Shown here: one piece after another, positions 41,904 to 50,136 of the stretch
Layout: each line of letters starts with the position of its first letter
How positions within the stretch are numbered: position 1 is the stretch's first letter
Source: Stappia indica
GTDB taxonomy: Bacteria > Pseudomonadota > Alphaproteobacteria > Rhizobiales > Stappiaceae
NCBI RefSeq assembly: GCF_001696535.1
Contig: NZ_MBQE01000002.1
Span: 496,001 to 560,000 of the forward strand
DNA length: 64,000 nucleotides
Direction: 5' to 3'
The notes under the pieces: model-generated
What the model was told of the DNA's origin: nothing
Database searches by the model: none
Seen by the model: the letters and a program-made list of their open reading frames with translations, nothing else
Translations under genes and position numbers: made by a program

Positions 41904-42384
41904 TGAGGCCGATGCCGTGATCGAACACGAGTTTGCCGCCATGCCAGCCCGCGAGGCCGGTGAAGATGCTCGCCAGCACCGACAGCATCAGGCCGTGCGG
42001 CAGCACCGCGTCCGGTTCGGTCAGGCGCAGGCCCCAGTTGGTGCCGATGGTGGCGATCAGCATCATCGCGGCGACCGCGTGGGTCCAGCTCGCCGCGCGC
42101 ACGCGGATGCCCGAGACCAACAGCAGTTCGGCGGTTCCCACCATGCCGGCGCCGAGACCGGCGAAGAAGGCGAAACCGGCGGACCACAGGCCGGCGCGCA
42201 GCCAGAACGGATCACCCGACCACCAGTAGAAGACGTCGCAGCCCAGCGTCGCGACCACCAGCGCAATGGGGAAATGCACGCTCATCGCATGCAGCGGATG
42301 TCCGGCGACGGCCACGGCGGAGGCGATGGGCTCGTCCGCCACTTCCTCGATGACCGGGCTGTCGGTGTCTTCCATTTCGTTCAT
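41884..42384 (-). CDS. DUF2231 membrane protein
   Basis: The ATG at 42384 is preceded by GGAAGGA and gives 166 residues. The DUF2231 pattern is present: GHPLHAMSVHFPIALVVATL, a Trp-rich loop (FYWWSGDPFW), four membrane helices and GWHGGKLVF near the end. Several histidines could bind heme. It is encoded against the flanking oxidase genes, overlaps the end of the HemJ-like gene by 20 bp and is divergent from subunit II. Confidence 0.85.
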   Translation of the reverse strand: MNEMEDTDSPVIEEVADEPIASAVAVAGHPLHAMSVHFPIALVVATLGCDVFYWWSGDPFWLRAGLWSAGFAFFAGLGAGMVGTAELLLVSGIRVRAASWTHAVAAMMLIATIGTNWGLRLTEPDAVLPHGLMLSVLASIFTGLAGWHGGKLVFDHGIGLIISEKD

Positions 42385-42399
42385 GGGGGTCCTTCCGTT

Positions 42400-43125
42400 T
42401 TGAGGGAAAGGTTCCGAAGCGGCGTTTTGTTCCGCCCGATCTGCCTGCTGGCCGGCGGCCTGCTCCTGTCGGCCTGTACCGGCCCGCTGTCGGCGCTGCA
42501 GCCCGAGGGGCCGGCGGCGCGCGGCACCGGCACGCTGTGGTGGATCATGCTCTTCGCCGGAACGGCGATCTTCCTCGCAGTCGCCGCGGTGCTGATGCTG
42601 GCCTTCGTGCGTCCCGCCTGGCTGCGCCGCTTCGGCGAGACGCGGCTGATCCTGTGGGGCGGGCTGGTCGTTCCGCTGGTCATTCTCTCCGGCCTGGTGA
42701 CGGCGGCGCTTGCGCTCGGCGAGCGGGTGCTGGTGGTCGGACAGGGCGAGGCGCTGCGCATCGAGGCGATGGCGCGCCAGTGGACCTGGCGCTTCCGCTA
42801 TCCGGGCGGCTACGAGACCGACGACCTGCTGCATCTGCCGGTGGGGCGCGACGTCGACATCGTCCTGACCAGCGCCGACGTCATCCACTCGTTCTGGGTG
42901 CCGCGGCTCGGCGGCAAGCTCGATGCCATTCCCGGCCATGTCAACGTCATCCGGTTGAGGGCCGACCGACCCGGCACCTATGGCGGGGTCTGCGCCGAAT
43001 ATTGCGGCATCGGCCATGCGCCGATGCGCTTCTCCGTCGAGGCGCATGAGGAAGACGCCTTCGCGCAAGCCGTCGGCCTTGCCGCGGCTTCGGATACGGC
43101 TGTGGGCGGGGAGGGCGCACGATGA
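42400..43125 (+). CDS. Cytochrome c oxidase subunit II
   Basis: The CuA domain is unmistakable: VIHSFWVPRLGGKLDAIPGH, then CAEYCGIGHAPM with all CuA ligands. The N-terminus is a lipoprotein signal (LLLSAC) followed by two membrane helices. No ATG fits. TTG at 42400 gives 241 residues with a basic n-region, and TTG at 42427 is the alternative. It accepts electrons from cytochrome c. The stop overlaps the subunit I start by 4 bases. Confidence 0.88.
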   Translation: MRERFRSGVLFRPICLLAGGLLLSACTGPLSALQPEGPAARGTGTLWWIMLFAGTAIFLAVAAVLMLAFVRPAWLRRFGETRLILWGGLVVPLVILSGLVTAALALGERVLVVGQGEALRIEAMARQWTWRFRYPGGYETDDLLHLPVGRDVDIVLTSADVIHSFWVPRLGGKLDAIPGHVNVIRLRADRPGTYGGVCAEYCGIGHAPMRFSVEAHEEDAFAQAVGLAAASDTAVGGEGAR

Positions 43126-45674
43126 GCCGCGAGACACCGCAGGACCGGCAGGGCGCCGCCGCGGCGCCTCCCGTCAACCCGATCCGCCTGCACCGGGAGC
43201 TCGCCGCCCTGTGGGACACGCCCGCCGGCTGGCAGCAGCTCGGCGCCGTCAACCACACCATTCTCGGCAAGCGGTTCATCCTCGCCGCCTTCTTCTTCTT
43301 CGGCGTCGGCGGACTGCTCGCCATGCTGATCCGCGTGCAGCTCGCCACCTCCGGCACCGCCTTCGTCGGACCGGAGATCTACGGCCAGCTCTTCACCATG
43401 CACGGCACGGTGATGATGTTCCTGTTCGCGATCCCGATGTTCGAGGGCTTCGCGATCTACCTGCTGCCCAAGCTTCTGGGCGCGCGCGATCTCGCCTTCC
43501 CGCGGCTCACCGCCTACGGCTTCTGGTGCTACATCTTCGGCGCCTCGATCCTGCTTTGCGCCATGATCGCCGGTGTTGCACCGGACAGCGGCTGGTTCAT
43601 GTACACGCCGCTGTCCTCCTCCACCTACACGCCCGGCATCAATGCCGACGTCTGGCTGCTCGGCATCACCTTCGTGGAGATCTCGGCCCTGTCGGCGGCG
43701 GTCGAGATCACCGTCTCGGTGCTGAAGGTGCGCGCGCCCGGCATGAGCCTTGCCCGCATGCCGATCATGGCCTGGTACCTGCTGATCACCGCCCTGATGA
43801 TGCTGTTCGGCTTTCCGCCGCTGATCCTCGGCTCGATCCTGCTGGAGCTGGAGCGCGCCGCCGACCTGCCGTTCTTCGATCCGACCAGGGGCGGGGACTC
43901 GCTGCTGTGGCAGCACCTCTTCTGGCTGTTCGGCCATCCGGAGGTCTACATCATCTTCCTGCCGGCGGCCGGGGCGATCTCGATGATGATCCCGACCTTC
44001 GCCCGGCACGAGCTGGTCGGCTACCGCGCGGTGATCGTCGCGGTGATCGCCATGGCTTTCCTGTCCTTCGGCCTTTGGGTCCACCACATGTTCACCGTCG
44101 GCATCCCGCATCTGGCGCTGGCGTTCTTCTCCGCCGCCAGCGGGCTGGTGGCGATCCCCACCGCAGTGCAGATCTTTGCCTGGATCGCGACGCTCGCGGC
44201 GGGGCGGCCGCGCTTCGACGTGCCGATGCTCTATCTCGGCGGCTTCTTCTTCATCTTCGTGGTCGGCGGGCTGACCGGCGTCATGCTGGCCATGGTGCCG
44301 TTCAACTGGCAGGCGCACGACACGCATTTCGTCGTCGCGCATCTGCACTACGTGCTGGTCGGCGGCTTCGTCTTCCCGATGATGGCCGCCACCTATTATT
44401 GGCTGCCGCATTTCACCGGGCGGCTGGCCGAGCACCGGGTGTCGAAGCCGGCCTTCTGGCTGATCTTCCTCGGCTTCAACCTGACCTTCTTCCACATGCA
44501 CCTGACGGGCCTGCGCGGCATGCCGCGCCGGATCGACACCTACCCTGTGGAGGCGCGGCTCGACTGGCTGAACCTCCTGTCCTCCGTCGGCTCCTTCGTG
44601 ATGACCATCGGCTTTGCCCTGTTCGTCGTCGATCTCGTCGTGCACATGCGCTTCGGGCGCAGGTTCCGGCGCAATCCCTGGGCCGCGCGCACGCTGGAAT
44701 GGGCGATGCCGACGCCGACGACCTCCTACGCCTTCGCCTCGCTGCCGCATATCGAGGAGCGCGGCGACCGACTGGCGCCCGATGCGGAGGGGGCACGGCT
44801 CGCCGCCGGGCGCGGCTATCTCGGCTTCACCCGCAACGGCTGGATGGAGACGCTCGGCGTCGACATGGTCGGCGGTCGGCCGGACCAGCTGATCGTCCTG
44901 CCGCGCCAGACCTTCCTGCCGCTGTGGAGCGGGCTCCTCACTGCCGCCATGGTCCTCTGCCTCCTCGCCAAGATCTACTGGCTGGCGCTTTTCGCCTTCC
45001 TCGCGGTCGTCGTATCGCTGCTGGCCTGGACCGGCGCCACCGGCGCGCGGCAGGACATGGGCGCGCTTCCCATCGGCAACGGCGCGTCCGCCCGCCCGCA
45101 TTGGGAGACCGAGGCGCCGCCCTCGTGGTGGGCGATGGTGATGACCTGCGCCGCCGAGGCGACGCTGTTCTCCTCGCTGCTGTTCGGCGGGCTGTTCCTG
45201 TGGCTGGTCGCGCCGCAATGGCCGCCGGCCCGTCCGGCCCTGCCGGATCCGCTGCTTGCCGGCGCCTGCGCCGTGCTCCTGGTGCTCGCCGCCTTCGCCG
45301 GTCGCGGCGGTCTTGCCGCGCTGCTGCAGCAGCGCTCGCCCGCCCTTCGGCTCGGCGTCTGTGCGGGCGCCCATGGCGGGGCGGCGCTTTTGTTCGCGCT
45401 GATGGCGGCAAGCGTGCCGGTGCCGACCGCCCATGCGCACAACGCCACTGCCTTGGTGCTGCTTTCCCTTTGCGGTCTTCGCGCGGGCTTCGGCGCGCTG
45501 CTGGCGGCCTACGGCCTCTGGCGCTGGCACGCCGGCTTCCTGTCGGCGGCGCGCAGCCTCGATCTTCGCATCGGCCGGGTCTGGCACGACTATGCCGCCG
45601 CCACCGGCCTCATCGGGATCAGTGCCGCCTTCGTCTTCGCCTGGCTCGCGACAACCGGAGGGACAGGCTCGTGA
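43122..45674 (+). CDS. Cytochrome c oxidase subunit I fused to subunit III
   Basis: The protein has 850 residues, against about 530-560 for subunit I alone. Residues 1 to about 610 are a complete heme-copper oxidase core: the heme a ligand H94 (MHGTVMMFLF), the CuB site GHPEVYIIFLP, WVHHMFTVG, and HFVVAHLHYVLVGG with the two distal heme histidines. From about residue 655 the chain is a subunit III-like segment (PHWETEAPPSWWAMV, EATLFSSLLFGGLF and later helices). The E in GHPEVY indicates the A1 type. It is the catalytic core of an aa3-type oxidase, coupled to subunit II and to a small membrane protein downstream. Confidence 0.92.
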   Translation: MSRETPQDRQGAAAAPPVNPIRLHRELAALWDTPAGWQQLGAVNHTILGKRFILAAFFFFGVGGLLAMLIRVQLATSGTAFVGPEIYGQLFTMHGTVMMFLFAIPMFEGFAIYLLPKLLGARDLAFPRLTAYGFWCYIFGASILLCAMIAGVAPDSGWFMYTPLSSSTYTPGINADVWLLGITFVEISALSAAVEITVSVLKVRAPGMSLARMPIMAWYLLITALMMLFGFPPLILGSILLELERAADLPFFDPTRGGDSLLWQHLFWLFGHPEVYIIFLPAAGAISMMIPTFARHELVGYRAVIVAVIAMAFLSFGLWVHHMFTVGIPHLALAFFSAASGLVAIPTAVQIFAWIATLAAGRPRFDVPMLYLGGFFFIFVVGGLTGVMLAMVPFNWQAHDTHFVVAHLHYVLVGGFVFPMMAATYYWLPHFTGRLAEHRVSKPAFWLIFLGFNLTFFHMHLTGLRGMPRRIDTYPVEARLDWLNLLSSVGSFVMTIGFALFVVDLVVHMRFGRRFRRNPWAARTLEWAMPTPTTSYAFASLPHIEERGDRLAPDAEGARLAAGRGYLGFTRNGWMETLGVDMVGGRPDQLIVLPRQTFLPLWSGLLTAAMVLCLLAKIYWLALFAFLAVVVSLLAWTGATGARQDMGALPIGNGASARPHWETEAPPSWWAMVMTCAAEATLFSSLLFGGLFLWLVAPQWPPARPALPDPLLAGACAVLLVLAAFAGRGGLAALLQQRSPALRLGVCAGAHGGAALLFALMAASVPVPTAHAHNATALVLLSLCGLRAGFGALLAAYGLWRWHAGFLSAARSLDLRIGRVWHDYAAATGLIGISAAFVFAWLATTGGTGS

Positions 45675-46000
45675 GACCGCGCAGCCTCCTTCTTCTCGGC
45701 GCCGGCTTCACGGTGTGGGCGATGGCCTTCGTCGCGCTCTACGCCATGCTGTCGGTCGGCTGCCGCTTCGGCTGGGACGACACGGCGCTGGACATGGCCG
45801 GCGGGCTGTCGCTGCAGCGCCTGCAGCTGATCGCGATCTTCCTGGTGCATCTGGCGGCGGGCGCGGCGGTGGTCATGCTGCTGCGCCGCCGGCGGGGCGA
45901 GGGCTTCCTCTACCCGCTCGCCTATTTCGCGGCGATCGCGGCGCTCGGTGCCAGCGTCTTTTCCTTTGCCGGCGTCTTTTTCCTGTCCGCCTGCCAGTGA
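45671..46000 (+). CDS. Small oxidase-associated membrane protein
   Basis: The GTG at 45671 overlaps the subunit I/III stop by 4 bases and gives 109 residues with three hydrophobic segments separated by polar loops (GCRFGWDDTALDM, RRRRGEGF). No family is recognised with certainty. Its position matches the small extra subunit (CoxP or subunit IV-like) of alternative aa3 oxidase operons. It is the last gene of the oxidase unit. Confidence 0.72.
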   Translation: MRPRSLLLLGAGFTVWAMAFVALYAMLSVGCRFGWDDTALDMAGGLSLQRLQLIAIFLVHLAAGAAVVMLLRRRRGEGFLYPLAYFAAIAALGASVFSFAGVFFLSACQ

Positions 46001-46047
46001 ACCGATGCATCGAAGGGCAAATAAAATCGTCCCGAGGCGGATCCTGC

Positions 46048-46072
46048 GGAACATAACCTCGTCCCGCTTGTT
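46048..46072 (+). promoter_or_regulatory. EcfG-type promoter of the secreted 144-residue gene
   Basis: GGAAC at 46048-46052 and TGTT at 46069-46072 are 16 bp apart, 31 bp upstream of the ATG. Confidence 0.68.
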
Positions 46073-46103
46073 GGCAGGGCTCCACACAACAGGAGGACTG
46101 TCC

Positions 46104-46538
46104 ATGACTTACAAGTTCCTGATCGCCGCCTCGCTCTCGCTGGGTCTTGCCACCGGCGCCGTGGCCCAGACCGCGCCTCAGACCGGCACCGATCCGGCGG
46201 CCGCCGGCTCCAGCACCAGCACCAGTTCTGGCCTGCCGATGGGCTGGGACGGTGCCATCGGCGATGCCTTCTTCAGCGACCAGGATGCCGGCACGCTGCG
46301 CTCCGAGCAGGAGGTGCGCGCCAACTGGGATACGCTCACCAGCGACCAGCAGGCCCGCGTGCGCTCCCATTGCGCCAGCGTCGACACGGCCAGCAACGTC
46401 ACCACGACGCCGGGTGCCAACAGCGACGTGACCGGGTCCACCGGTGCCACCGGCTCGACCAGCGGCACGTCGCTGCCGAGCCCGAAGATGGACCACACCG
46501 CGTCCATCCAGCAGGCGTGCGGCTGGATCAAGCAGTAA
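46104..46538 (+). CDS. Secreted Thr/Ser/Gly-rich hypothetical protein
   Basis: The ATG at 46104 has AGGAGG 7 bases upstream. The 144-residue protein has a signal peptide ending near AVAQ. A short conserved-looking core (PMGWDGAIGDAFF, RANWDTLTSDQQARVRSHC) follows, then a Thr/Gly/Ser linker and a C-terminal QQACGWIKQ. The two cysteines may pair. It is exported to the periplasm and is stress-controlled by its promoter. No function is known. Confidence 0.75.
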   Translation: MTYKFLIAASLSLGLATGAVAQTAPQTGTDPAAAGSSTSTSSGLPMGWDGAIGDAFFSDQDAGTLRSEQEVRANWDTLTSDQQARVRSHCASVDTASNVTTTPGANSDVTGSTGATGSTSGTSLPSPKMDHTASIQQACGWIKQ

Positions 46539-46590
46539 CCGCTGCCGACCGCAGGACCTGCGGAGGCGCCCTTGCGGTGCCTCCCGGCCA

Positions 46591-46630
46591 AAACCCGAGT
46601 GCGGCCCGTCCGCGCTCGGGTTTCTTGTCT
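46591..46630 (+). terminator. Rho-independent terminator
   Basis: A 14-bp stem with one G-T pair (AAACCCGAGTGCGG with CCGCGCTCGGGTTT) and a 5-base loop runs straight into TTTCTTGTCTT. It is the strongest terminator in the window. Confidence 0.85.
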
Positions 46631-46681
46631 TCAGCCGACTAAGTTTCCTCGCACAAAAAGCGACGCACAGCGCACGGGGCG

Positions 46682-46707
46682 GGAACACCGGGCGGCCGGC
46701 CGGAGTT
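46682..46707 (+). promoter_or_regulatory. Weak EcfG-type promoter of the BON gene
   Basis: GGAAC at 46682-46686 and AGTT at 46704-46707 are 17 bp apart. The -10 box is poor. It lies 67 bp upstream of the ATG. Confidence 0.45.
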
Positions 46708-46774
46708 GGGACGAATGCGGGCAGCCAGTGTCCGCCGGCCCGCATCCGGGCCGAACCCCGAGGAGACTGACGTC

Positions 46775-47503
46775 ATGCCAATGGATTGGGAACGCGACCG
46801 GCATTTCGACGACCGCTACGATGATCGCTTCGACCGCGACAGCCGGGGGCGACACCGCCGCGAGGACCGCTTCGCCCGCCCGGACGTGCGCGAGGATGCC
46901 TTCCACGACGAGGAAGAGTTCCTGCGCGGGCTGGAGGCGGCCGCCGGCCCCTCGCGCTATCCGCGCGACCGGCGCGACCTCGACTACGGCTATCCCGAGG
47001 GCGACCCCTGGGACGGCGACGAGCGCCAGGCGCGCGCGCCGGTGCCGCATCCGGACGAGATGCGCTTGCGCCGCTCCGGCCCCGGCTATCGCTATTCGGG
47101 CCAGCGCTATCCCGGCACACCCCTTTACGGCCAGGCCGGTCCCGTGAACCGCGGTGACCCGGGCCTGCGCGGCTACGGTTTCCGCGAGGCCTATCGCGGC
47201 GATGCGCCGGGTCTGCGCCGGGCCGACCATCGCGGCCGCGGGCCGAAGAACTACACCCGCTCCGACGCCCGCATCCTGGAGGATGTGAACGACATCCTCT
47301 CCGACGACGGGCACATCGATGCCTCCGACATCGAGGTGGAAGTACGGGACGGCGAGGTGACGCTCTCCGGCACGGTGTCCTCGCGCTTCGCCAAGCGGCA
47401 CGCGGAGGATCTCGCCGAACGCATGTCCGGCGTGCGGAACTGCCAGAACAACCTGCGCGTTGTCTCGGGCGGGCCTGTGACGGACGTGCAGCCCCAGGAT
47501 TGA
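46775..47503 (+). CDS. BON-domain protein with long Arg/Asp-rich N-terminus
   Basis: The 242-residue protein starts at the ATG behind GAGGAGAC. About 150 residues rich in Arg, Asp, Tyr and Gly, probably disordered, precede a C-terminal BON domain (RSDARILEDVNDILSDDGHI, GEVTLSGTV, MSGVRNCQNNLRV). Its domain order is the same as in the gene at 55674-56306. There is no signal peptide. It probably acts at the membrane surface or on nucleic acid under stress. Confidence 0.85.
   Translation: MPMDWERDRHFDDRYDDRFDRDSRGRHRREDRFARPDVREDAFHDEEEFLRGLEAAAGPSRYPRDRRDLDYGYPEGDPWDGDERQARAPVPHPDEMRLRRSGPGYRYSGQRYPGTPLYGQAGPVNRGDPGLRGYGFREAYRGDAPGLRRADHRGRGPKNYTRSDARILEDVNDILSDDGHIDASDIEVEVRDGEVTLSGTVSSRFAKRHAEDLAERMSGVRNCQNNLRVVSGGPVTDVQPQD
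47436..47461 (+). promoter_or_regulatory. Perfect EcfG-type match inside the BON gene
   Basis: GGAAC at 47436-47440 and CGTT at 47458-47461 are 17 bp apart. It lies in the last codons of the BON gene, 157 bp before the DUF3182 start. It could be an internal promoter for the DUF3182-hydrolase-DUF2188 genes or a chance match to coding sequence. Confidence 0.42.
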
Positions 47504-47524
47504 AGCCGGGTCTGAGGCTCATGC

Positions 47525-47571
47525 GCCGGCGCCTTGCAGAGGGCGCCGGCACGGGCCGCCCGCCGAGGCGG
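47525..47571 (+). other. Two hairpins between the BON and DUF3182 genes
   Basis: GCCGGCGCC/GGCGCCGGC (47525-47550, 9-bp stem) is followed by CCCGCC/GGCGGG at 47557-47571. They could terminate the BON transcript or lie in the DUF3182 leader. There is no T-tract. Confidence 0.45.
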
Positions 47572-47618
47572 GTCCCCCGAAAAGCCACCGTCCCCAAACG
47601 CCACGTCGGGAGTGTTCG

Positions 47619-48740
47619 ATGGGTTCCAGCACCGAAGATCGCGGATCTTCAGATCAGGGTCTGCTCGTCACCTGGGGGTGCGAGGACGCGCCGACCCATC
47701 AGGCGCAGACCCACATGGCGCTCGCCCGCCACGCGGCCGAGCTGCTGCGCCGCCGCTTCGGCGGCCGGCTGGAGGATGCTGCCGGCGGCGACGGCGCGCA
47801 TTACTGCATTCCCCGCAGCACGCTCTTTGCCGAGGACGGCGCCGTGGTGTTCGGCGCGGCCGGGCCCGATCCCGCGCGTTTCTTCGGCGGCTGGGTGCCG
47901 GCCGGCCTTCTCGCGACCAAGGCCATCGTGCATCCGCTGGCCCCGGGCGAAACCCCGCCGGAGGGCTGGCCCGCCGGCTTTGCGGCTGCGGCCTGCGACG
48001 TGGCGCTGGTCGGGGCGAGCGCCTTCACCCTCGAGGGCGCGGCGCAGGCCGGCCGCCGGTTGCTCGACCGCGGACCGGTGCGGATCAAGGCGGTCGGCGC
48101 CAGCGGCGGCGTCGGCCAGTTCGTCGCCCGCTCGCAGGACGAGCTCGACCGGGTGCTGGAACGGGCCGCGGAGATCGGCCTGCTCGACGGGGGGCTGGTG
48201 CTGGAAGAGCATCTGGAGAACGTCAAGACCTACAGCGTCGGCGAGGTGATGCTGGGCGACCTGCATGCGGCCTATGTCGGCACCCAGGACCTCACCTCCA
48301 ACAATGCCGGCGAGGAGGTCTATGGCGGCTCGCGCCTGTTCGTCGTGCGCGGCGGCTATCCCGAGTTGCTGAAACTGGTGCCGCCGGAAGTGGCGAAACT
48401 CTGCGCCATGGCCATGCGCTTCGACCAGCTCGCCGAGCGCGAGCTCGGCCTCGTCGCCTCGCGGCGCAACTACGACATCATCGTCGGCACCGACCATGCG
48501 GGCGAGCAGCGCAGCGCGGTGCTGGAACAGTCCTGGCGTGTCGGCGGGGCCAGCCCGGCGGAGCTCGCCGCCCTCGAGGTCTTCGACCGCGATCCCGCCC
48601 GCCGCCACGTTATCGCGGCCTCCGTGGAACGATACGGCGCCGCGGCCGTTCTCCCTGAGAACGCCCGGCCCTATTTCCACGGCACGGATGCCGAGGTCGG
48701 GCCGATCCTGAAATATGCTTCCGTGCAGGATGCGCCTTGA
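47619..48740 (+). CDS. DUF3182-family protein, ATP-grasp-like
   Basis: The 373-residue protein has GGGAG before the ATG. It looks like a DUF3182 member: an N-terminal THQAQTHMALARHAAELL segment, then a Lys-containing RIKAVGASGGVGQF stretch and VLEEHLEN that resemble the nucleotide-binding part of ATP-grasp ligases. The chemistry is not established. Its stop overlaps the TTG start of an alpha/beta hydrolase (TTGA), so the two act as a pair. A perfect EcfG-type match lies 157 bp upstream. Confidence 0.75.
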   Translation: MGSSTEDRGSSDQGLLVTWGCEDAPTHQAQTHMALARHAAELLRRRFGGRLEDAAGGDGAHYCIPRSTLFAEDGAVVFGAAGPDPARFFGGWVPAGLLATKAIVHPLAPGETPPEGWPAGFAAAACDVALVGASAFTLEGAAQAGRRLLDRGPVRIKAVGASGGVGQFVARSQDELDRVLERAAEIGLLDGGLVLEEHLENVKTYSVGEVMLGDLHAAYVGTQDLTSNNAGEEVYGGSRLFVVRGGYPELLKLVPPEVAKLCAMAMRFDQLAERELGLVASRRNYDIIVGTDHAGEQRSAVLEQSWRVGGASPAELAALEVFDRDPARRHVIAASVERYGAAAVLPENARPYFHGTDAEVGPILKYASVQDAP

Positions 48741-49465
48741 GAAAGTCCGACACACATATCGACGTCGGCGGAGCCCGGCTCGCCGGCCAGTTCTTCGAGC
48801 CGCAGACCGGCTGGCCGGGGGTCCTCTTCGTCCACGGCTGGGGCGGCAGCCAGAAGCGCGACGAAAAGCGCTCGCGCGCCATCTCCCGGCTCGGCTGCAT
48901 CTGCCTCACCTTCGACATGCGCGGCCACGGCGCCATGGATTCCGACAAGGCCAAGGTCAGCCGCGCCGACAATCTCGCCGATATCTGCGCCGCCTACGAC
49001 AAGCTGGCGTCGCATCCGGCGGTCGACACCTCGTCGATCGCCGTCATCGCCAGCAGCTACGGCGCCTATCTCAGCACGTTCCTGGCGACCTCGCGCCGGG
49101 TGCGCTGGCTGGCGCTTCGCGTGCCGGCGCTCTATCGCGACGAGGACTGGGACACGCCCAAGATCTCGCTCGACCGGCGCGAGCTGCAGGAATACCGCAG
49201 CCGCCAGGTGGCGCGCGACGCCAACAGGGCGCTGCGCCACTGCCAGGATTTTGCCGGCGACGTGCTGGTGGTGGAATCGGAGAACGACCATCTCGTCCCG
49301 CATCCCACCATCGCCAGTTATCTCGCCGCCTTCAGCAATGCCTGCTCGATCACCCACCGCATCATCAAGGGCGCCGACCATGCGCTTTCGGATGCCGAAA
49401 GCCGGCGCTCCTATGACGAGCTGCTGATCAGATGGGTGCGCGAGATGGTGCTCAGCGCCCGCTGA
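48737..49465 (+). CDS. Alpha/beta hydrolase paired with DUF3182
   Basis: The start is a TTG that overlaps the previous stop. The length of 242 residues and the fold landmarks fit a dienelactone-hydrolase-like or acyl-peptidase-like enzyme: LFVHGWGGSQ (oxyanion loop), FDMRGHG, the elbow ASSYGAYLS (A-S-S-Y-G, serine nucleophile), VVESENDHLVPH with the acid, and GADHALS with the histidine. There is no signal peptide. With DUF3182 it may act on a ligated small molecule, but the substrate is unknown. Confidence 0.8.
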   Translation: MRKSDTHIDVGGARLAGQFFEPQTGWPGVLFVHGWGGSQKRDEKRSRAISRLGCICLTFDMRGHGAMDSDKAKVSRADNLADICAAYDKLASHPAVDTSSIAVIASSYGAYLSTFLATSRRVRWLALRVPALYRDEDWDTPKISLDRRELQEYRSRQVARDANRALRHCQDFAGDVLVVESENDHLVPHPTIASYLAAFSNACSITHRIIKGADHALSDAESRRSYDELLIRWVREMVLSAR

Positions 49466-49497
49466 CCCTACGATTTTCCGCGAAAAAGGAGCTCCCC

Positions 49498-49737
49498 ATG
49501 ACCAAGGTCGTCTATCACGTCGTCGAGCATGACGGAGGCTGGGCCTACCAGGTCGCCGACGTCTTTTCCGAAACCTTCGCCACCGCCGACGAGGCGCGCG
49601 TGGCCGCCCTCCAGGCCGCACGCGAGCAGACCCGGCCTGGCGATCCGGAATGGATCGAGTATCAGGACGAGACCGGCGCCTGGCATGTCGAGCAGGAGCC
49701 GGGCAACGACCGGCCGCAGACCGAGGTCGAGAGCTGA
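49498..49737 (+). CDS. DUF2188-family small protein
   Basis: The 79-residue protein (AGGAG upstream of ATG 49498) has the DUF2188 pattern: a beta strand YHVVEHDGGWAYQV, then FATADEARVAALQAAREQ, and a final strand with EYQDETGAWHVE. These are tiny alpha/beta proteins of unknown function. It follows the hydrolase by 32 bp and is closed by a convergent terminator. Confidence 0.85.
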   Translation: MTKVVYHVVEHDGGWAYQVADVFSETFATADEARVAALQAAREQTRPGDPEWIEYQDETGAWHVEQEPGNDRPQTEVES

Positions 49738-49747
49738 CGCTCACGCG

Positions 49748-49775
49748 GACGGGAGGGGCAAGCTCCCCTCCCGTC
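49748..49775. terminator. Convergent terminator hairpin
   Basis: GACGGGAGGGG and CCCCTCCCGTC form an 11-bp perfect stem with a 6-base loop between two convergent genes. It can serve both strands. Confidence 0.7.
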
Positions 49776-49780
49776 TACCG

Positions 49781-50092
49781 TCAGTCTTGCAGCGGGTTCC
49801 GGATCATCCCTTCCACCACTTCGCGCGGCCCGTCCGGCGAATGGCGGGAGGTCTCGCACTCCTCTACCCCGTAGAGCTTTTCGTCGCGAAAGGCGCTGGC
49901 AAAGCGCGTCGAGGCGCCATGCGCGGGCTTGCGGTCGGTGTCGAGGAAGTCGGGCTCGGCCTCGCTGGCGACGAGCCTGGCATCGCCCGAAGAGTCTGCG
50001 CGCACCAGAACGATGCCGCTGCCGCCGGCGCGCTCCCAGTTCGGGTCCCCCGCGGCGGCAATGGGCACCAGCTTGTAGATCCTGCGGGTCAT
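49781..50092 (-). CDS. Hypothetical 103-residue protein
   Basis: I do not recognise this protein. It begins TRRIYKLVPIAAAGDPNWER, is soluble and has no signal peptide. RDEKLYGVEECE near the end looks like a folded core. It follows the secreted 112-residue gene by 44 bp on the same strand and is likely co-transcribed from that gene's EcfG-type promoter. The ribosome-binding site is weak. Confidence 0.62.
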   Translation of the reverse strand: MTRRIYKLVPIAAAGDPNWERAGGSGIVLVRADSSGDARLVASEAEPDFLDTDRKPAHGASTRFASAFRDEKLYGVEECETSRHSPDGPREVVEGMIRNPLQD

Positions 50093-50136
50093 GGCCGTTC
50101 GACCTTTTCTCTTGGGGGCCCTGTTGCGGGGCCGGT

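Noticed and set aside
42409-42433. Two minus-strand GGAAC sequences upstream of the DUF2231 gene
   Set aside because: Neither has nGTT at 16-17 bp.
42980-45670. Very long plus-strand frame overlapping the oxidase subunit I/III gene
   Set aside because: It is an out-of-frame shadow. Only its last 110 codons, from the GTG at 45671, form a credible separate gene.
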